Shown here: piece after piece, positions 1 to 12,800 of the stretch
How the letters are laid out: every line of letters begins with the position of its first letter
Position numbering within the stretch: position 1 is the stretch's first letter
From: Zygnema cylindricum
Taxonomy: Eukaryota > Streptophyta > Zygnematophyceae > Zygnematales > Zygnemataceae
NCBI GenBank assembly: GCA_037447655.1
Contig: JBBHKE010000541.1
Location: forward strand, 124,001-188,000
Length of the DNA stretch: 64,000 nt
Direction of reading: 5' to 3'
Made by a program: the position numbers and the translations under genes
Notes under the pieces: generated by a model
The model's database searches: none
What the model saw: only the letters and a program-made list of their open reading frames with translations
Told to the model about the DNA's origin: nothing

Positions 1-375
1 ATGCTAAGATTGCGTTCCTAAAGGCGGACTTCGACGAGGTACTATTTATAGAGCAACCGGCGGGGTATTTTCAAGAAGCATGGAAACATGCAAAGTTCAG
101 AAATCACCGTACGGTTTTTAACGTGCATAGTGTGACAAACTGACAACAGAACCCAAAATTGATCGAGTTCTTAGCGGTATGTGAATTGTTCCAACATAGA
201 GTCACAACTTTGTGTACGGTTCGTACAAAATTTACAAGGCGAACAACTATTTTGGCTATACAAGCGGACTACCTTCTAATCATCAGAGAGCACGTGGACG
301 CAATCGAGTCGGTTACAAATTCCTTAACGGCTCGAATTGAAATGAAGGATTTGAACGAATTGCAATAAATCGTGG
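1..375 (+). pseudogene. Copia reverse transcriptase fragment
   Basis: The first 90 bases read AKIAFLKADFDEVLFIEQPA, the conserved copia RT block before the active site. Later, in another frame, come TTILAIQADYLLIIREHVD and IEMKDLNELQ, the block around and after the catalytic YVDD, here degraded to QADY. Several stops and frameshifts separate them. The element probably continues to the left of the window. No LTR is seen nearby. Confidence 0.7.
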
Positions 376-1640
376 GAATGGGATCCGTATCGTAAATAGT
401 TGCCGATAACGATATTATCGTTCATCAATCGGTTGCTTTCCTCGATAAAACCGATGTGTACTGTAATATCGTAACACTACACCGTGAGTCGCTATTAGTG
501 TAGAAGACGTATTAAAGTACAGAAACAAAGTAATGTCATAAACGCTATTTCGGGTATAAGGATCCAAAGCGAACAAAATCTTAACGTCAATTAGCACACA
601 TAACACTAATTTGGATACACATTACCATAGTGTAGGCACTATAGCTCCTGCTCACATAGTCGACGTTTGAACATGTGAGAACAGGGTTGCGCTGCTTTCA
701 GCCGTCTTTATTTATGTGAATCAACTAGTGTGGTTTCACGTGTCGACGCCCACCGCTTTCGCAAGTCGTTGCCGTTATCTGCCATTTGTTTTGTTCTTTT
801 GTACATTAACAAGATTTTTTTTACGGACTCACACATCTTCTACATCACACTATTTCAACCCCCCTTGAATCGAAGTAATTGACGCATTAATTTGTACCTT
901 CATTAGCGTAAAGGGCAAATATTACTATCAATTTATGTTATGTATGCCATATACAGTATGTCATATCACGTATCACAATCTGGTCCTTACTTTGAATAAG
1001 GAAAATACGGAACTCTAGTTTGAACTATGCAACGATTACTTATAATGAAAAGTCCTCCATAAAGACCAAAAGCACCAACAAGATAGCACTCTAATAATTT
1101 ATTTCTTTGAAGGAAAAACAATTTTAGGCTAAATGACATTCAGAAGGCATAAAAACCAATGAAAACTTACAAAAATGTCTTTGAGCCAAGTCAATCACCC
1201 TAGTTGTTTTTTGATATTGTAGTGATACATCGACAAAATATCGCAATATTATGCTTCCTGATATATTGTACCACTACATCCAAGTTAGTAAGTCGATAAA
1301 AGGTACATGTCGATTATCGGTAAGGGGCTACTAATACACAACACCGTAGTAATTTAGATAAACATATTACAGACGACAACAAGCCACAAACAAGTTGCAA
1401 ACAACCATTAACTGGCCCCTAAGTTTATTTCCAATAGACATTTAACTTTTGCAAGTCAACATATCGACGATAAAAGTCGATATATTTATCGGGCAAACCA
1501 TTTGTATGAAGGACAAAAACAAACCGATCTAATTCTCGTATTTTTTCTACGGAAATAAAATGAAAAATTGGTGTTTTTGTTGGCGCCCACCGATGTTGTT
1601 TAGTCAAGCCCACGTGCACACCTTTGTTAGATCTCTTGCT
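376..1640. other. Gene-free stretch
   Basis: I see no coding region here. Around 465-500 there is a motif (acactacaccgtgagtcgct) that matches the terminal repeats of the MITE family at 52.9-55.6 kb. Around 1200-1330 there are short ATATCG-type inverted motifs similar to those at 60.5-60.9 kb. Confidence 0.4.
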
Positions 1641-3217
1641 TCACATCATTAGATGAACACTCTTATGGTATGGTTGTTTGTCGCGTGCCAATTTATAGTA
1701 TCTGTATCTAGTTATTAACATTTACATTAATTGATGTATACTCGCCCACACTTGCACTAAGTACCGACAACATTCAAGTCCTATATTTCTAAAATAGTTT
1801 TTACTGCATCTCTCTCTCTCTCTCTCACACACAATCTCTTTGATCAAGGGCTTAAAGCCTTGACCTCAACAAATACGACTAGTCCTCATTGTCTCTCCAT
1901 TAATCTAAGGCCTAAAGTTCATCTCAAGACAAAACATTTTGAAATCGTGTGGTTTGTAGGCTAATGATAGTTAGTTGATGGTGACGGAGCATGGAAAAAA
2001 AACCACAAAAAGTTAATATATCAAACAGGTGAAAGAGCAACCACAAAACATGCATATTAATTATGCCATAGATGTTGCCATATGCCATGATTTTGTTTGT
2101 TTTTGTTTGATTTGAGTGGATCTGGTACCATAAGTACTTTCAGGGTATTTTGACATATGTCAATTAGAAGCTTTTGGACTTGACGTAAACCACCAACTCA
2201 AAACTCACTAACACACAAGTTTGCGATGATTAGAGAACTTAGGTGAAATTGCCGAACATTGCAATCGACAATAAACCCGAAAAATCATACCGTCACTTAA
2301 ATGGTTTTATAACAAATTGAATCTCAAAAATTCTAAGGCTCATTCGCCACCAAATTAAATACCCTCCAGCACATTGTTTTGCAGAGCATAACTCAATACT
2401 GACTAATAAAGAACAACCCACATTTAACTCACGCCACTTAAACCATTTTTAATCACCAATAGTAACTAAAAAAAAATCAATATTGTAGCTAGAAACAAAT
2501 AAACCATAATCTATACAACAAACATTACGTAACCCGCCTAAAACAAAAAACACGAGCTACCCCATATTTTCGACAGTCGAAGAGCTGAACTAGCCAGGTT
2601 AGTCTATTTTTATGTGTCATGATGGTTTTTCCTCGTTTCCTGCAAATCGAATTTAAACAAATCAATCCAAATCGTTAATGTCAACAAAGGATATTCACAA
2701 CATAGAGCTTTCTTGGACCACCTCAAGCAGTGAGGCAACAATTTTACCGCTGAGGTATATGGCGGTGAGTTTGTCGATTTTTTTTGGCTAAATATCAATG
2801 TCATGTTATTTTCTTTATATGGTGAGATCATAGGCATTACGTCTATGCAGCAAGTTAAACTTAAGTGAGTACTCGGGAAAATGGCAAAATCATGTCATCC
2901 GCTAGATATGTCAACATCATTACATGTTCTCAATGTGCCCCACCTAACAACACAATTGCTATTATTATTCTATGAATTGTCAACTATTGAACGTAATAAT
3001 GTGACAAGAAGCATTTTGAAGCTTTTGAATCTCTTTCATATTAGAACAAAACAAGACCAAAATCCAATCATTATACAACATAAGAAACAAACTCGATGGA
3101 TATAGTTAAAGGTTGTGCGTATGCAACCGAATGCAATAAAAATTATTCAGCCAACTGAAAATAATCTTGCATTGTAGTAGTACTTGTTCAAGTTACGATT
3201 GGTACCTTTCTCGTTAA
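1641..3217 (-). other. Conserved downstream flank of the modular gene (copy 1)
   Basis: This stretch aligns over most of its length with 57.10-58.80 kb, which follows the second proline-rich terminal exon. Matching landmarks include the TC-rich run at 1811, the block around 1900-1985, and the blocks at 2600-2860 and 2880-3015. No reading frame is conserved between the two copies, so I read it as 3' UTR or flank duplicated with the gene. It contains no recognisable gene. Confidence 0.55.
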
Positions 3218-3839
3218 TCAGGGTGAAATAGTGGGAGATGAATGAGGGAGACGACGAGGAGGTGGAGAACGACGGGTTGGTGGTGGGAAACGACGTTGTG
3301 GAGACGGAGGACATGAAGGGAGGAGGTGGAGAAGACGGGTTGGGGTGGAAACGACAAACGAGAGTGGAGGACCGCGGGATGGAAGGATGGGATGAGAACA
3401 GGTTGTGGCGAATGGAGAAAGGAGGGATGGGATGGAGGAGAATGGAAATTGGAAACATTGGAGAACATGGGGGAGGACGAGGGATGGAAGGACGATGGAA
3501 ATTTTGGACAAGGAGGGGGAGTGAAAAGGAGGTGGAGAAATGGAAACGGTGGAAACGGAGGGGGAGGACGGCGGGATGGTGAAGGATGAGGAGGTGGAGA
3601 ACGACGGGTTGGTGGTGGGAAACGACGTTTTGGAGAACGAGGAGGGGGAGGACGACGGGATGGTGAAGGACGAGGAGGTGGAGAACGACGGGTTGGTGGT
3701 GGGAAACGACGTTTTGGAGAACGAGGAGGGGGAGGACGGCGGGATGGTGAAGGATGAGGAGGTGGAGGGCGACGGGTTAATGGAGTGGAAGGAGGGTAGG
3801 GAGGAGGAAGTGGAAAAGGTGGAGAAGAACCACTGGGGC
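3218..3839 (-). CDS. Proline-rich terminal exon
   Basis: The acceptor is TTTTTTTTGCAG, and the exon opens phase 1 as [18 protein letters not shown], followed by basic proline repeats ([28 protein letters not shown]). An 84-bp unit is repeated from 3574 to about 3790. The frame open from the acceptor runs to TAA at 3216-3214 (ending HPD). A second frame regains the proline pattern at the end and stops at TGA 3220-3218 (ending SSPTISP). A frameshift or small unrecognised intron between about 3300 and 3560 would join them. A basic, proline-rich C-terminus suggests wall or matrix attachment, as inference only. Confidence 0.5.
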
Positions 3840-6800
3840 CTGCAAAAAAAATGTTTTGTATTAAGCTAGAAGTACAATAACCTTGTATTTGTGAATTAAA
3901 CACAAACTTAGGTTTAATTGCTCAAATTAAGGTTTTAAGCAAAGTTAATATCCATCTAAAAACATGTTAGGATATTGCCGAATCGCCAATATATCGCGAA
4001 GCGGGATACCGACATATATTGTTTGCTTTGTGTCGCGTCATCGTATGAAATGTGCGATGTCGTTTCGTGGCACTATTTGAGGCGTCGTCCGCGAACGAAA
4101 TGTACTATTTCGTTTCGCGTCACTTTTGTTTTCGTTGCGCAGGTGTTTTATTTTGCGTGCAAGTGTTTTAGTAACAGGACACGTGTGGAACTTCTTGTTT
4201 GAAGTTTCGCGTTTCAAAGGAAAAAGGCGTGTGCGCCTTCCTTCGTGGAAGGTTCTTGCAGTGCGCGTCAGCCAGCTAGGGACAAGTTTGTCGCCATGCT
4301 AGATTGTTGGTTTGTTTTGCCTTGTATTCTAATTAGCAATGGGATATAGGCAGCAGTGCTCAACTGCAGTGTTTTTATTTTGAGGTAGAAATTATTTGAA
4401 AAGAGAGAAGAGAGGAAAGAGATGATGTAAAGAGGCTTCGGCCAAAATGCATATAATTTTGAAAATAATTAAAAAGTTTGGGGTTTCGCCAAAAGAGGAC
4501 ACTAGGTCACAATTTTTTTTGGGAAGGACATGAAAAAATTTGTCACGTGTAGTGTTTGATTTACACTCAAAATATATGATTTTGTGTACGTATGTGTAAA
4601 AATGTTTGAGAAGAGAAGATTGAGCGTTAACTATCAGTCAGAAAACAATTATCTTATTAAAAAGCGTTTTCGCTTCTAGTTTCAAACTCTAATATAAGAC
4701 TCACAAGTCCTAGAGTAAAAACTAGTGGCTCTGAAGATAACCCAAGCTTCTGAGGATAAGAGTAGCATAAAAACCCTACTGCAACAAAATAATAAATAAA
4801 AACAAACGACGTGGCCTCATAATCGAGATGCACTTTTGGCTTTTATAAGTTACCTGGTCATAGGCCTAACATATTTGACAATGATGGTTCCCATGAATTA
4901 TTGGAGTTACTAAAAAAAAAAAAAAAAAAAAAAACCACCTGAAGTACGGCGAGTTGGCAAAAGAGGTCTTGGTGGAGGAAGCATAACGGGAGGGGGAGCT
5001 CCTGTTCACATCCCCATAGGGAAAAAATATTTTTACAACACGAATGATTCCTAGCATTCAGAAATTAATTAAGATTTATGAGAAATAGACATTGGGATCA
5101 CTAAAGCAATTTTGAAACTTCTTTATGAACTAAGATATATTTTTTTTGTTTTTGTTGTGCAAACCAAAGACTCCATAATTGATGATTTCCTCAAGTTTGT
5201 TTTCTACAAAAATAAAGACTTCATAAGTTTTACAGGAACTATTTTGGCACAAAACTAGACTCATATATCTGTCACACACACCCTCAAAAATTGTGAACAT
5301 ATTTTGAAGCACTAACCTCGAATCGACATCTGGATCGTGAAAAGCCCAAATGATGAACCGTAAACGCCATCCACAATCTGAACAGGTTTCACACTCAAAC
5401 ACATATTTTAGAACATAAAGCATGTCCTAAAAGAGATTACCGATACTAGGATTGTGAGGCAGCATCGCTGTTAAGATAAATTGTGAGAATCAACATATCG
5501 GACAACATATCGGCCAGGTTTGAGTCAGTATGTACGTTTTGGTTTTGTACGTTGATGTAGTATGCATTTTATTTAGTGTGTAGTTCTTTATACCGTGACT
5601 TCCGGTCCAGCGCACGTTGAGTATCAGTGAGATGTGTCTTTTTTTTTGGTATTTTTTTTTTTTTTTTTTTTTTCGCGTGTTTGTCCTTAGTCTGTGTTCG
5701 GTGGAATTTTGTTTTTTGAGCTAGTGGAAAACGTCTCAGCAGTTATGGTAGCTTCTTGTACTGAAAGTAATTAGTTAGTCTAATTGTAAGTAGAGAGAAG
5801 ATTTATGAGTTAGGAAGAACATTGTAAGAGTGAGAGTGAGGAGAAATGTTGGGCTTAATATATACGCATTCTGCCGACTCCTTGTGTATTGGTGAATATT
5901 TTCTTCTGCCCCCTTTACTGACGCGAAACCGGCCGATATGCCGATTCGCACAATGTACTCTAACGGTGAAAGCCTTCATTTTGATGCTGAGATCGAGAAC
6001 GAAGACAATTTTCAGATGTCAGGAATAGCCGGTTCTTTTCAATGGCTCCACCTATGCCGTTCGAAAGAAGTTCATCAAGGGGCAACTAATCTTGAAGAAA
6101 TTGTGGAGGGTCCTCAGTGGTGAAGAGCCGAAGCCGAAGGATCCTAAAGCACGGTAGCCGTTGGCTTTTTTTTTTTTTTTTCCTGTCAATGGTGAATGTA
6201 TTGTATGAATGTTTGCTTGCGCTTATGAGCTGTGCACCCTGTGTGTGTTGTTTTTTTTTTTTTTTTTTTTTTTTTTGAGCGAACCTATCATTGCTTACTT
6301 TGCACATTTCTATGTTTAACCGCGTCATAAATAGGTGAAACAGTTAGCTTGCAAATGAAATTTTGTTGCCACGATTAGACCCCTAAATACTTGTTATTAC
6401 CTGAAAGAGAGATAGAGAGAAATTCACATTTTGCCATAACTTGTGACATTTTGGTATTCTGCCGATTTTTTGCTGCAGGAATTTAGATTTTGCAGATTTT
6501 TTCGAAGTTAAATGGAAGCTAACAGCGAGGAGAAAAAAAACAAAATACATATGAGAGAAAGAAAAGATAATGTTAATTTATATCTTCCTTCTACTCTTAC
6601 GTGAGAGAGTTTTCACTTCTGTCCTTTTAAAAAAGGAAAGGAGGGGAATGGACAAGAGGTAACCTTTTCCCCAAATTGGTCCACCCTTTCGTTTTTGGTG
6701 CTGGTTGTGAGAAACGTATCTCGACAATCTATCATTTAAAGGTGAATGTAAAATGGATCTCATAATATATTTTGCATACCCATAATACCGTGTTGAAGTG

Positions 6801-9800
6801 CAGAACTCAAATTTGGATAACATTTGGTGAGAATATACGGCAATTGCGAAACTCCCAGTTGTTTCCAATATTCGTAAGATTGTGCATAATTTCAGGTTAA
6901 GCCTTGTAGTACTCTAACATACTAAAGTTATACATAAAAAAGAGAACGATTATTTTTTTTACTGGAGCCACTCCATTCCACACCTATTTTTTTCCATAAC
7001 ATGTCAAGATTTCCATTGTCGATAAGGATAGAAAGCTAAAAACAATAGAAGATAAAAAACATCCTACACACAAATGTTATAACGGAAATGAAAAATGGAA
7101 AAATTAAAATCGGACATAAAAAATGAAAAAAATAAAAGTAAGGAACTCACTATTATATATGTGTTATTCCGACGAAGGGAAACAAGGTCCAATGAAGAAC
7201 GAGTTCCACAACTGTCATCATTGTATGCTATTCTCCAAGTTGACTTCGGCCCCACATTATAAACGTAGAGTGTTGTATCAAAGGTAGAGTTGTCACAAGT
7301 AGATATGGTCACAACCTGAAGACGCAATTCAATTCAAGGCATTCAGAGTGGAGAATGATTGAGGAAATAAAAGCACAGAGACAAATGTTATGTAGATTGT
7401 TAAGTCTACGTGTGTATGTTCGCATCGATATGAGAATATTCATGGACGAGACGCTTGACTCTAGATAGCCCGCAAAATCTTGGGAATTTTTAAAGGGTTT
7501 AGCACCTCACTGGAGCAAAATTGGCCATGTATGAGTGCCCCAAATAAGAAAAATATGTTATCATCCAAATCATGTCCAAAAGAACTTATTACAATCTTAC
7601 AATGTGAACTTTTCAACATCAGTCGATGGTTTCAAACTCTATATTTCTGGAAACGCTACAACAAAAAGAGTTGCTGGAAATATAAAAACTGCACTGGAAA
7701 ATAGGGGGGCAAAACTTTCATAATATGTCCAGATATTGACTAACTCTAGATTCATTAACCATCACGGTTTATGCTCGTGACGGTAGGTGATGGTGAAGTT
7801 GACGGTTGTGTAATTGTGCAACAAAATCACAAGACACTGGTTTTTATCACGTTTGGTACCTAAGACCTAGGCGAACCCGATAATCTCTTATTCGGGTTAT
7901 TTCCGATGGAGTTTTGTGTGAAGGCGTAAATCCCAAAAGAAGAGTCCCAGGAGATTTTTGCAAAAATATTTGGAATTTAGTATCCTTGCTTTTGGTTTCT
8001 GGCATTTGGATTTTTTTTTTCCGTTTTATTTTAGAAGTCACGAACCTACTGCAACCGCTCTGAAGAAGGGTACAAAGCCTAAGCGATGGTGTGAAAAAGA
8101 GTCAAATATGATCTCCTATGGGTGGGGTACCCAGGTATTGTAGTAAGAATGGATCTTTTCTCAAAACGAAAGCACTCTTCCTAAGCCTATTTTTCTCCAT
8201 TTTTTTTTTATTCTACAGAAAAAAAAGAAGAATGAAAGCACTAGTCAATACGGATACATAATTTTTCTCTATCCAGGCACCTTGTCTTTGAAGCCACGAC
8301 AACATCAAAAAAGTTCCACCTTAAAGAAATGAATGTGTGGTTTTAAGCTTTATTGCTGATGAATCTATTTACTAATCAGAACCATTCGTGACCCATTCCG
8401 TCACCAAACCATCGACCTTTAAAATAACAAGCTTCCTTTCAGGATTTCTTGCAACGTAGGGTTTATAAAAGTCCAATAATAACTAAGTGTACCACCTTGC
8501 TTACGTCATGCCATAATATGAAAAAATTGTAACGGCTATGTAGGTAAAAAAATAGAGATGCATGTGATCGGCCTAGAGTTGGTTTGAGTACGAAATTAAA
8601 ACTGCCCTCCTTCATGAACTAGTATTCCCTTCTGAATGTTTTGCATTGTCATACTCAATTGAAAAAAGATAAAAATGATGAAGAATCAAAGTTTGATTCT
8701 TTCAGTTGCATTGGTAGTTTTTTGCATTCCCATTTCCATTGCAGCGGCTTTTTCTAACAGCAAGTAGAAGGAAACTGGACAATTAAATTCTAGAGGGGGC
8801 CCACCTGGTCGGCTGGTGGCCTGTATAGGAACCCGACATCCCGGCCGGGACTAGCTGTATGCATGTCTTTGGAGTTAGTAGTGTCAGCCTCGTAGTTAAA
8901 AGGTAACGATGAGATAATGATGGAATTGTTGTATGTTCGCTCACATGGAGGTCCCTTGCAAACTGCAAAAGTTCGACACGGACGATGAGGTGGATGGTTT
9001 AAATGCCGAAGCTTGTATATCACCCATCACTTGTAACCATTTTGTGACTTGTTCGGGATGAATATCGAAGAATATACGATGGGAGGTACACCCTTAAGCT
9101 TCCATTTTTAGGATTTCAATATAGAGTGGATTGCTGACATCTTTACTCAATCTCACATGGAAAAGATTTGCAACAACAATTATCCCTTTTGCATAGGCAT
9201 GAGTTTTGAAGTCTTTCATTACACGGATCAAGTAGCAAAACGAGATTTAAAATTAGACCTGTTTTCGTAAGTCAAATCCTCTGTCAAATAGTTGTTACTT
9301 TTTTCATCATCAAAAATTGAACTCTTCATGAAAAAATTAAATCTACCAGGTCGAAACAGATTTCAAAACAATTCTACCACAAAAAGAACCGGTCATTAGA
9401 ATTTTATTTTATCAATCACGTTGGGAGGTCGAAAGAGTTTGGTTTTGCACTAATAAAAAAAGGGAATCTGATCCAAAAAAAACTAAAAGCGGCCGCATTT
9501 TTTGTTATTTTCTAAGGGTCAAACATGCTCCCCCACGGCGAAAAACTTTGACTATTTAGTTTTAACATTTATTTTTATATTTTAGTGCTGGCAAATTCTG
9601 AAGAATAGTTGATAATTTATGAAGCACTAACCTCCACCCACGATATTGATTGAGAAAAGCCCAAACGATGAAATTGAAAAGCCATCCACAATCTGTACAG
9701 GTTTTTCAATCAGAAAAGTATATTAGAACATTCAGAATAAAACAGAAAACAATCCCTAAAAAATGTCATTGACAACAGGATGCTGAGGCTGTGTTGCTTT

Positions 9801-12800
9801 TGCCTTGCACAATTGATGTTTCAATTCGTAACAAAAAGGTGCAACAATTAGCAAGCAAAGCAGCTCTATCACGACGTCTAGACCACTAAAAACTTTGTAT
9901 TATATGAGAGAGGCAGAAATTCACATTTTCCCGTAACTTGTGACATTTTGGTATCATGCCGAGGAATCTAATAATTTCATTTTTGCAGCAAAAATGTGGA
10001 GCTAGCATTTAGTATTCAGTTTTGAATTGAAAAACCCAAAAAAAAAGGAAAAAACTTTTAAGGAAAGAATGTTTTGATTTGCATCTTCCTTCTACCTTCA
10101 GTTCTACTTTTTTGAGAGAGGAGGGAAGGGCGATTGAACAGAGGAGCTTTTCTGCAAAGTGATTTTGGTGCGCATTCTGAGAACTATATTTTGGGTATCT
10201 TTAATTGACCTGAGGATATAAAATGGATCTCTTGATACATTTTGCACGTCTGACTCATGCCACCAGGCTGAAGAAAGGAGCCTGAATTTGGATATCAGTC
10301 GTTGAGACTACAAGACAAAGTCAGAACTCCCAGTTGTTTCCCATATTCAGGCGAATGCGCATACGTTTGGACTAAAATATAAAATACTCGAGCATACTAA
10401 AGGTGTAAAATATGAAGAGAAATAAAACAAACAAAAGCCACCATAATCCAAACCCATTCTTCCATTCTATGTCAATTTTTTTATAATCCATTGCAAAAAA
10501 GGGCCAAAAAGATTAGAAGATCTTACAAATCACACACGAAAAAACTTGAAAAAGAATGGAACACGCAGAACTGAAAACAAGTAAAAAACTCACGATTATG
10601 TATGTGTTATCGCGAAGAAGGGAAATACGTTCCAAAAAGGAATTTCTTCCACAAGTATCATCGTCGTATGCTATTCTCCAAGTTGAATTCAGCCCCACCT
10701 TATATACGTAGAGTGTTGTATCAAAGGTAGAGCTGTCACAAGTAGACACAGCTACAGCCTGAAGACAACATTCCATTTAAGACATTCAGAAGGGAGTATG
10801 ATTGAGGAAGAAAAGCACAGTGGAAATGTTGTAGATTGTTAAGTCCTAATGGTTGTGTTCGAATATCATATTGTGATTTTTCTTTTCCATAGTTGCTTAA
10901 CACTAGATAGGCCATGAAATCTTAGGAAGGTTTAAAGGATTTAACATCTTGACTTGGACAAAATAGGCCAAATAAAAAAACATCGAATAATCCAATCCAT
11001 GTCTACGAAAACTTAACAGAAACGTTTCAAACTCTATCCCAGGGAATACCAAAAAAGAGTTGCTGGCTTTACAAAAACTGTACAGGGAAATGGAGGGGAT
11101 AACTGGCATTTAAGAATTATGACTAACACTAGATCCGTCAACCATCACGGTTTGTGCACGTCGTCACCGAAGGCAATGGTGACGTTTGTGATGGTGTAGT
11201 TGTACCACAGAATTAAGATAGCATGACTCTTATCACGTCCGGTAACAAGCACCTAGGCGAACAGCGATAATTCTCGCCAAACGGATTGCTTTAGATGGAG
11301 GTTTCAATGAAGGCCTGAACCCAAAAACGAGAGACCGAAGCTTTTTTCGGGCGAAACAGACGAAAAACATGCAAAAATCTACTTTTTCTGGTGTGCATTC
11401 AAAATTTTTTGGAAACACAAAGTAAAATATATGGAACTGACTTTGGAGAACGAAATAACGGAATTACAAATTTCAGTATTTATTTTCTTACGTTGATTTA
11501 GTATTGGAGACTATTTTAAGATTATTGTTTATGGCTTTAAGATAATATAATTTTTTATTTTATTTTATTTTAGGAGTCACGGTACTCCTACCACTCTTCA
11601 ATTTGCCAGACGGTTTACATTTCCATGTTTTTTTTATTATTTATGTTTAATCCACAGCTCAATACTGTACATACGCAGTATATGGTTTAAAAAAAAAGCT
11701 TATCCGAAAGTGGTCATCTTTTTTAGGATTGCGTTGTGAGGATCGGCTGCAAATCAGTCAAGTGCCCGTGTTTTTGTTTTGGTTCGGTTCAGTATGTTCT
11801 GATAAGTATTTTTCGTGTGTTTTGAGTTTACGTTCGTACCGTACACGGTCTTACGCAAGTTTAGTTTCGTTCATGTATGTTTTTTTTTATGTATGTCTCG
11901 GTATGTGAAACAATGTTTGTCTCGTTTTATTCTTTGACGAGTGTCTGTCCTTTGTGTCTAAAGGTAAAAGGTAAGTTAGTTTGGTCTCACAGTAGTTATT
12001 CCGTAAATTGTATCCTATGCTTAATTGTGAGAGAAGAATTCTGTAAGAGTAAGAGTGAGAAATGCTTTGGCTTAATATATGTGTCTATAGCCGAGACTTT
12101 GTTGTGTGATGTATTTTTGTGTGAGTGTTTTATTGTGAGTTTTTTATGCTTCCCCTTGTGAGTTATGTATGGGTGTTGCGCATTCCGATGTGTTAACGAT
12201 CTTATCAAACTTCGCCCCTTATTGCCATCTATTGTACCTTTTTGAAACAGCAAATAAAGGATCAACTTTAGAGTTCAACTTGGAGGGTGGAATTTTATCA
12301 GTTCTGAATTTTTATCGTTTTCAATTGTTGATTTGGCATCGGAGCCTTTTTTGTGCTCCTTACTTTAAATTTTACCCCAATGTTCGAATTGATAATTTCC
12401 AACTAGTGTAACTAATGAGATTTTCTTTGCTCATTGTAATGAAAACTGTTAGTTGGGTGATATAAAATTGAGAGACATTTCACAAGGCTGAAAGTAACAG
12501 CAACAATGGCTTCAAGCATAAAGTTGAAATAGTCATGACATGTTCATTATAATTTTCCTACAGGCGGGCAGTTTGTTTCCAAACCATGGGAAAACTATTT
12601 GTCCGAAGCAACCCTGTCTTGAAAGACCTTTTTATTCTTCCATGAAGGTCAAAGATATTTAAGTGATCGTTGATTGCAAAATATATGCCCATATCGACTT
12701 ATTATTATTTAATAAACAGAATCATCATCTAAAACACTAAATATATCCAATTTAGTAATTGGTTCCAAATGAGACTTTTTGCAGTTTTGGCAATTGTGAA

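Noticed and set aside
2610-2837. Conserved C-terminal domain downstream of the terminal exon
   Set aside because: The nucleotide block is shared with 58.06-58.34 kb, but the frames are interrupted differently in the two copies, which fits an untranslated region.
3238-3869. Acidic plus-strand frames with [11 protein letters not shown] repeats
   Set aside because: These are the antisense of the proline-rich terminal exon; the splice acceptor and the paralogue at 58.8 kb support the minus strand.
9000-9631. A spacer exon between M5 and M6
   Set aside because: No G-rich plus-strand segment with the GAACAG acceptor flank is present in this short interval.
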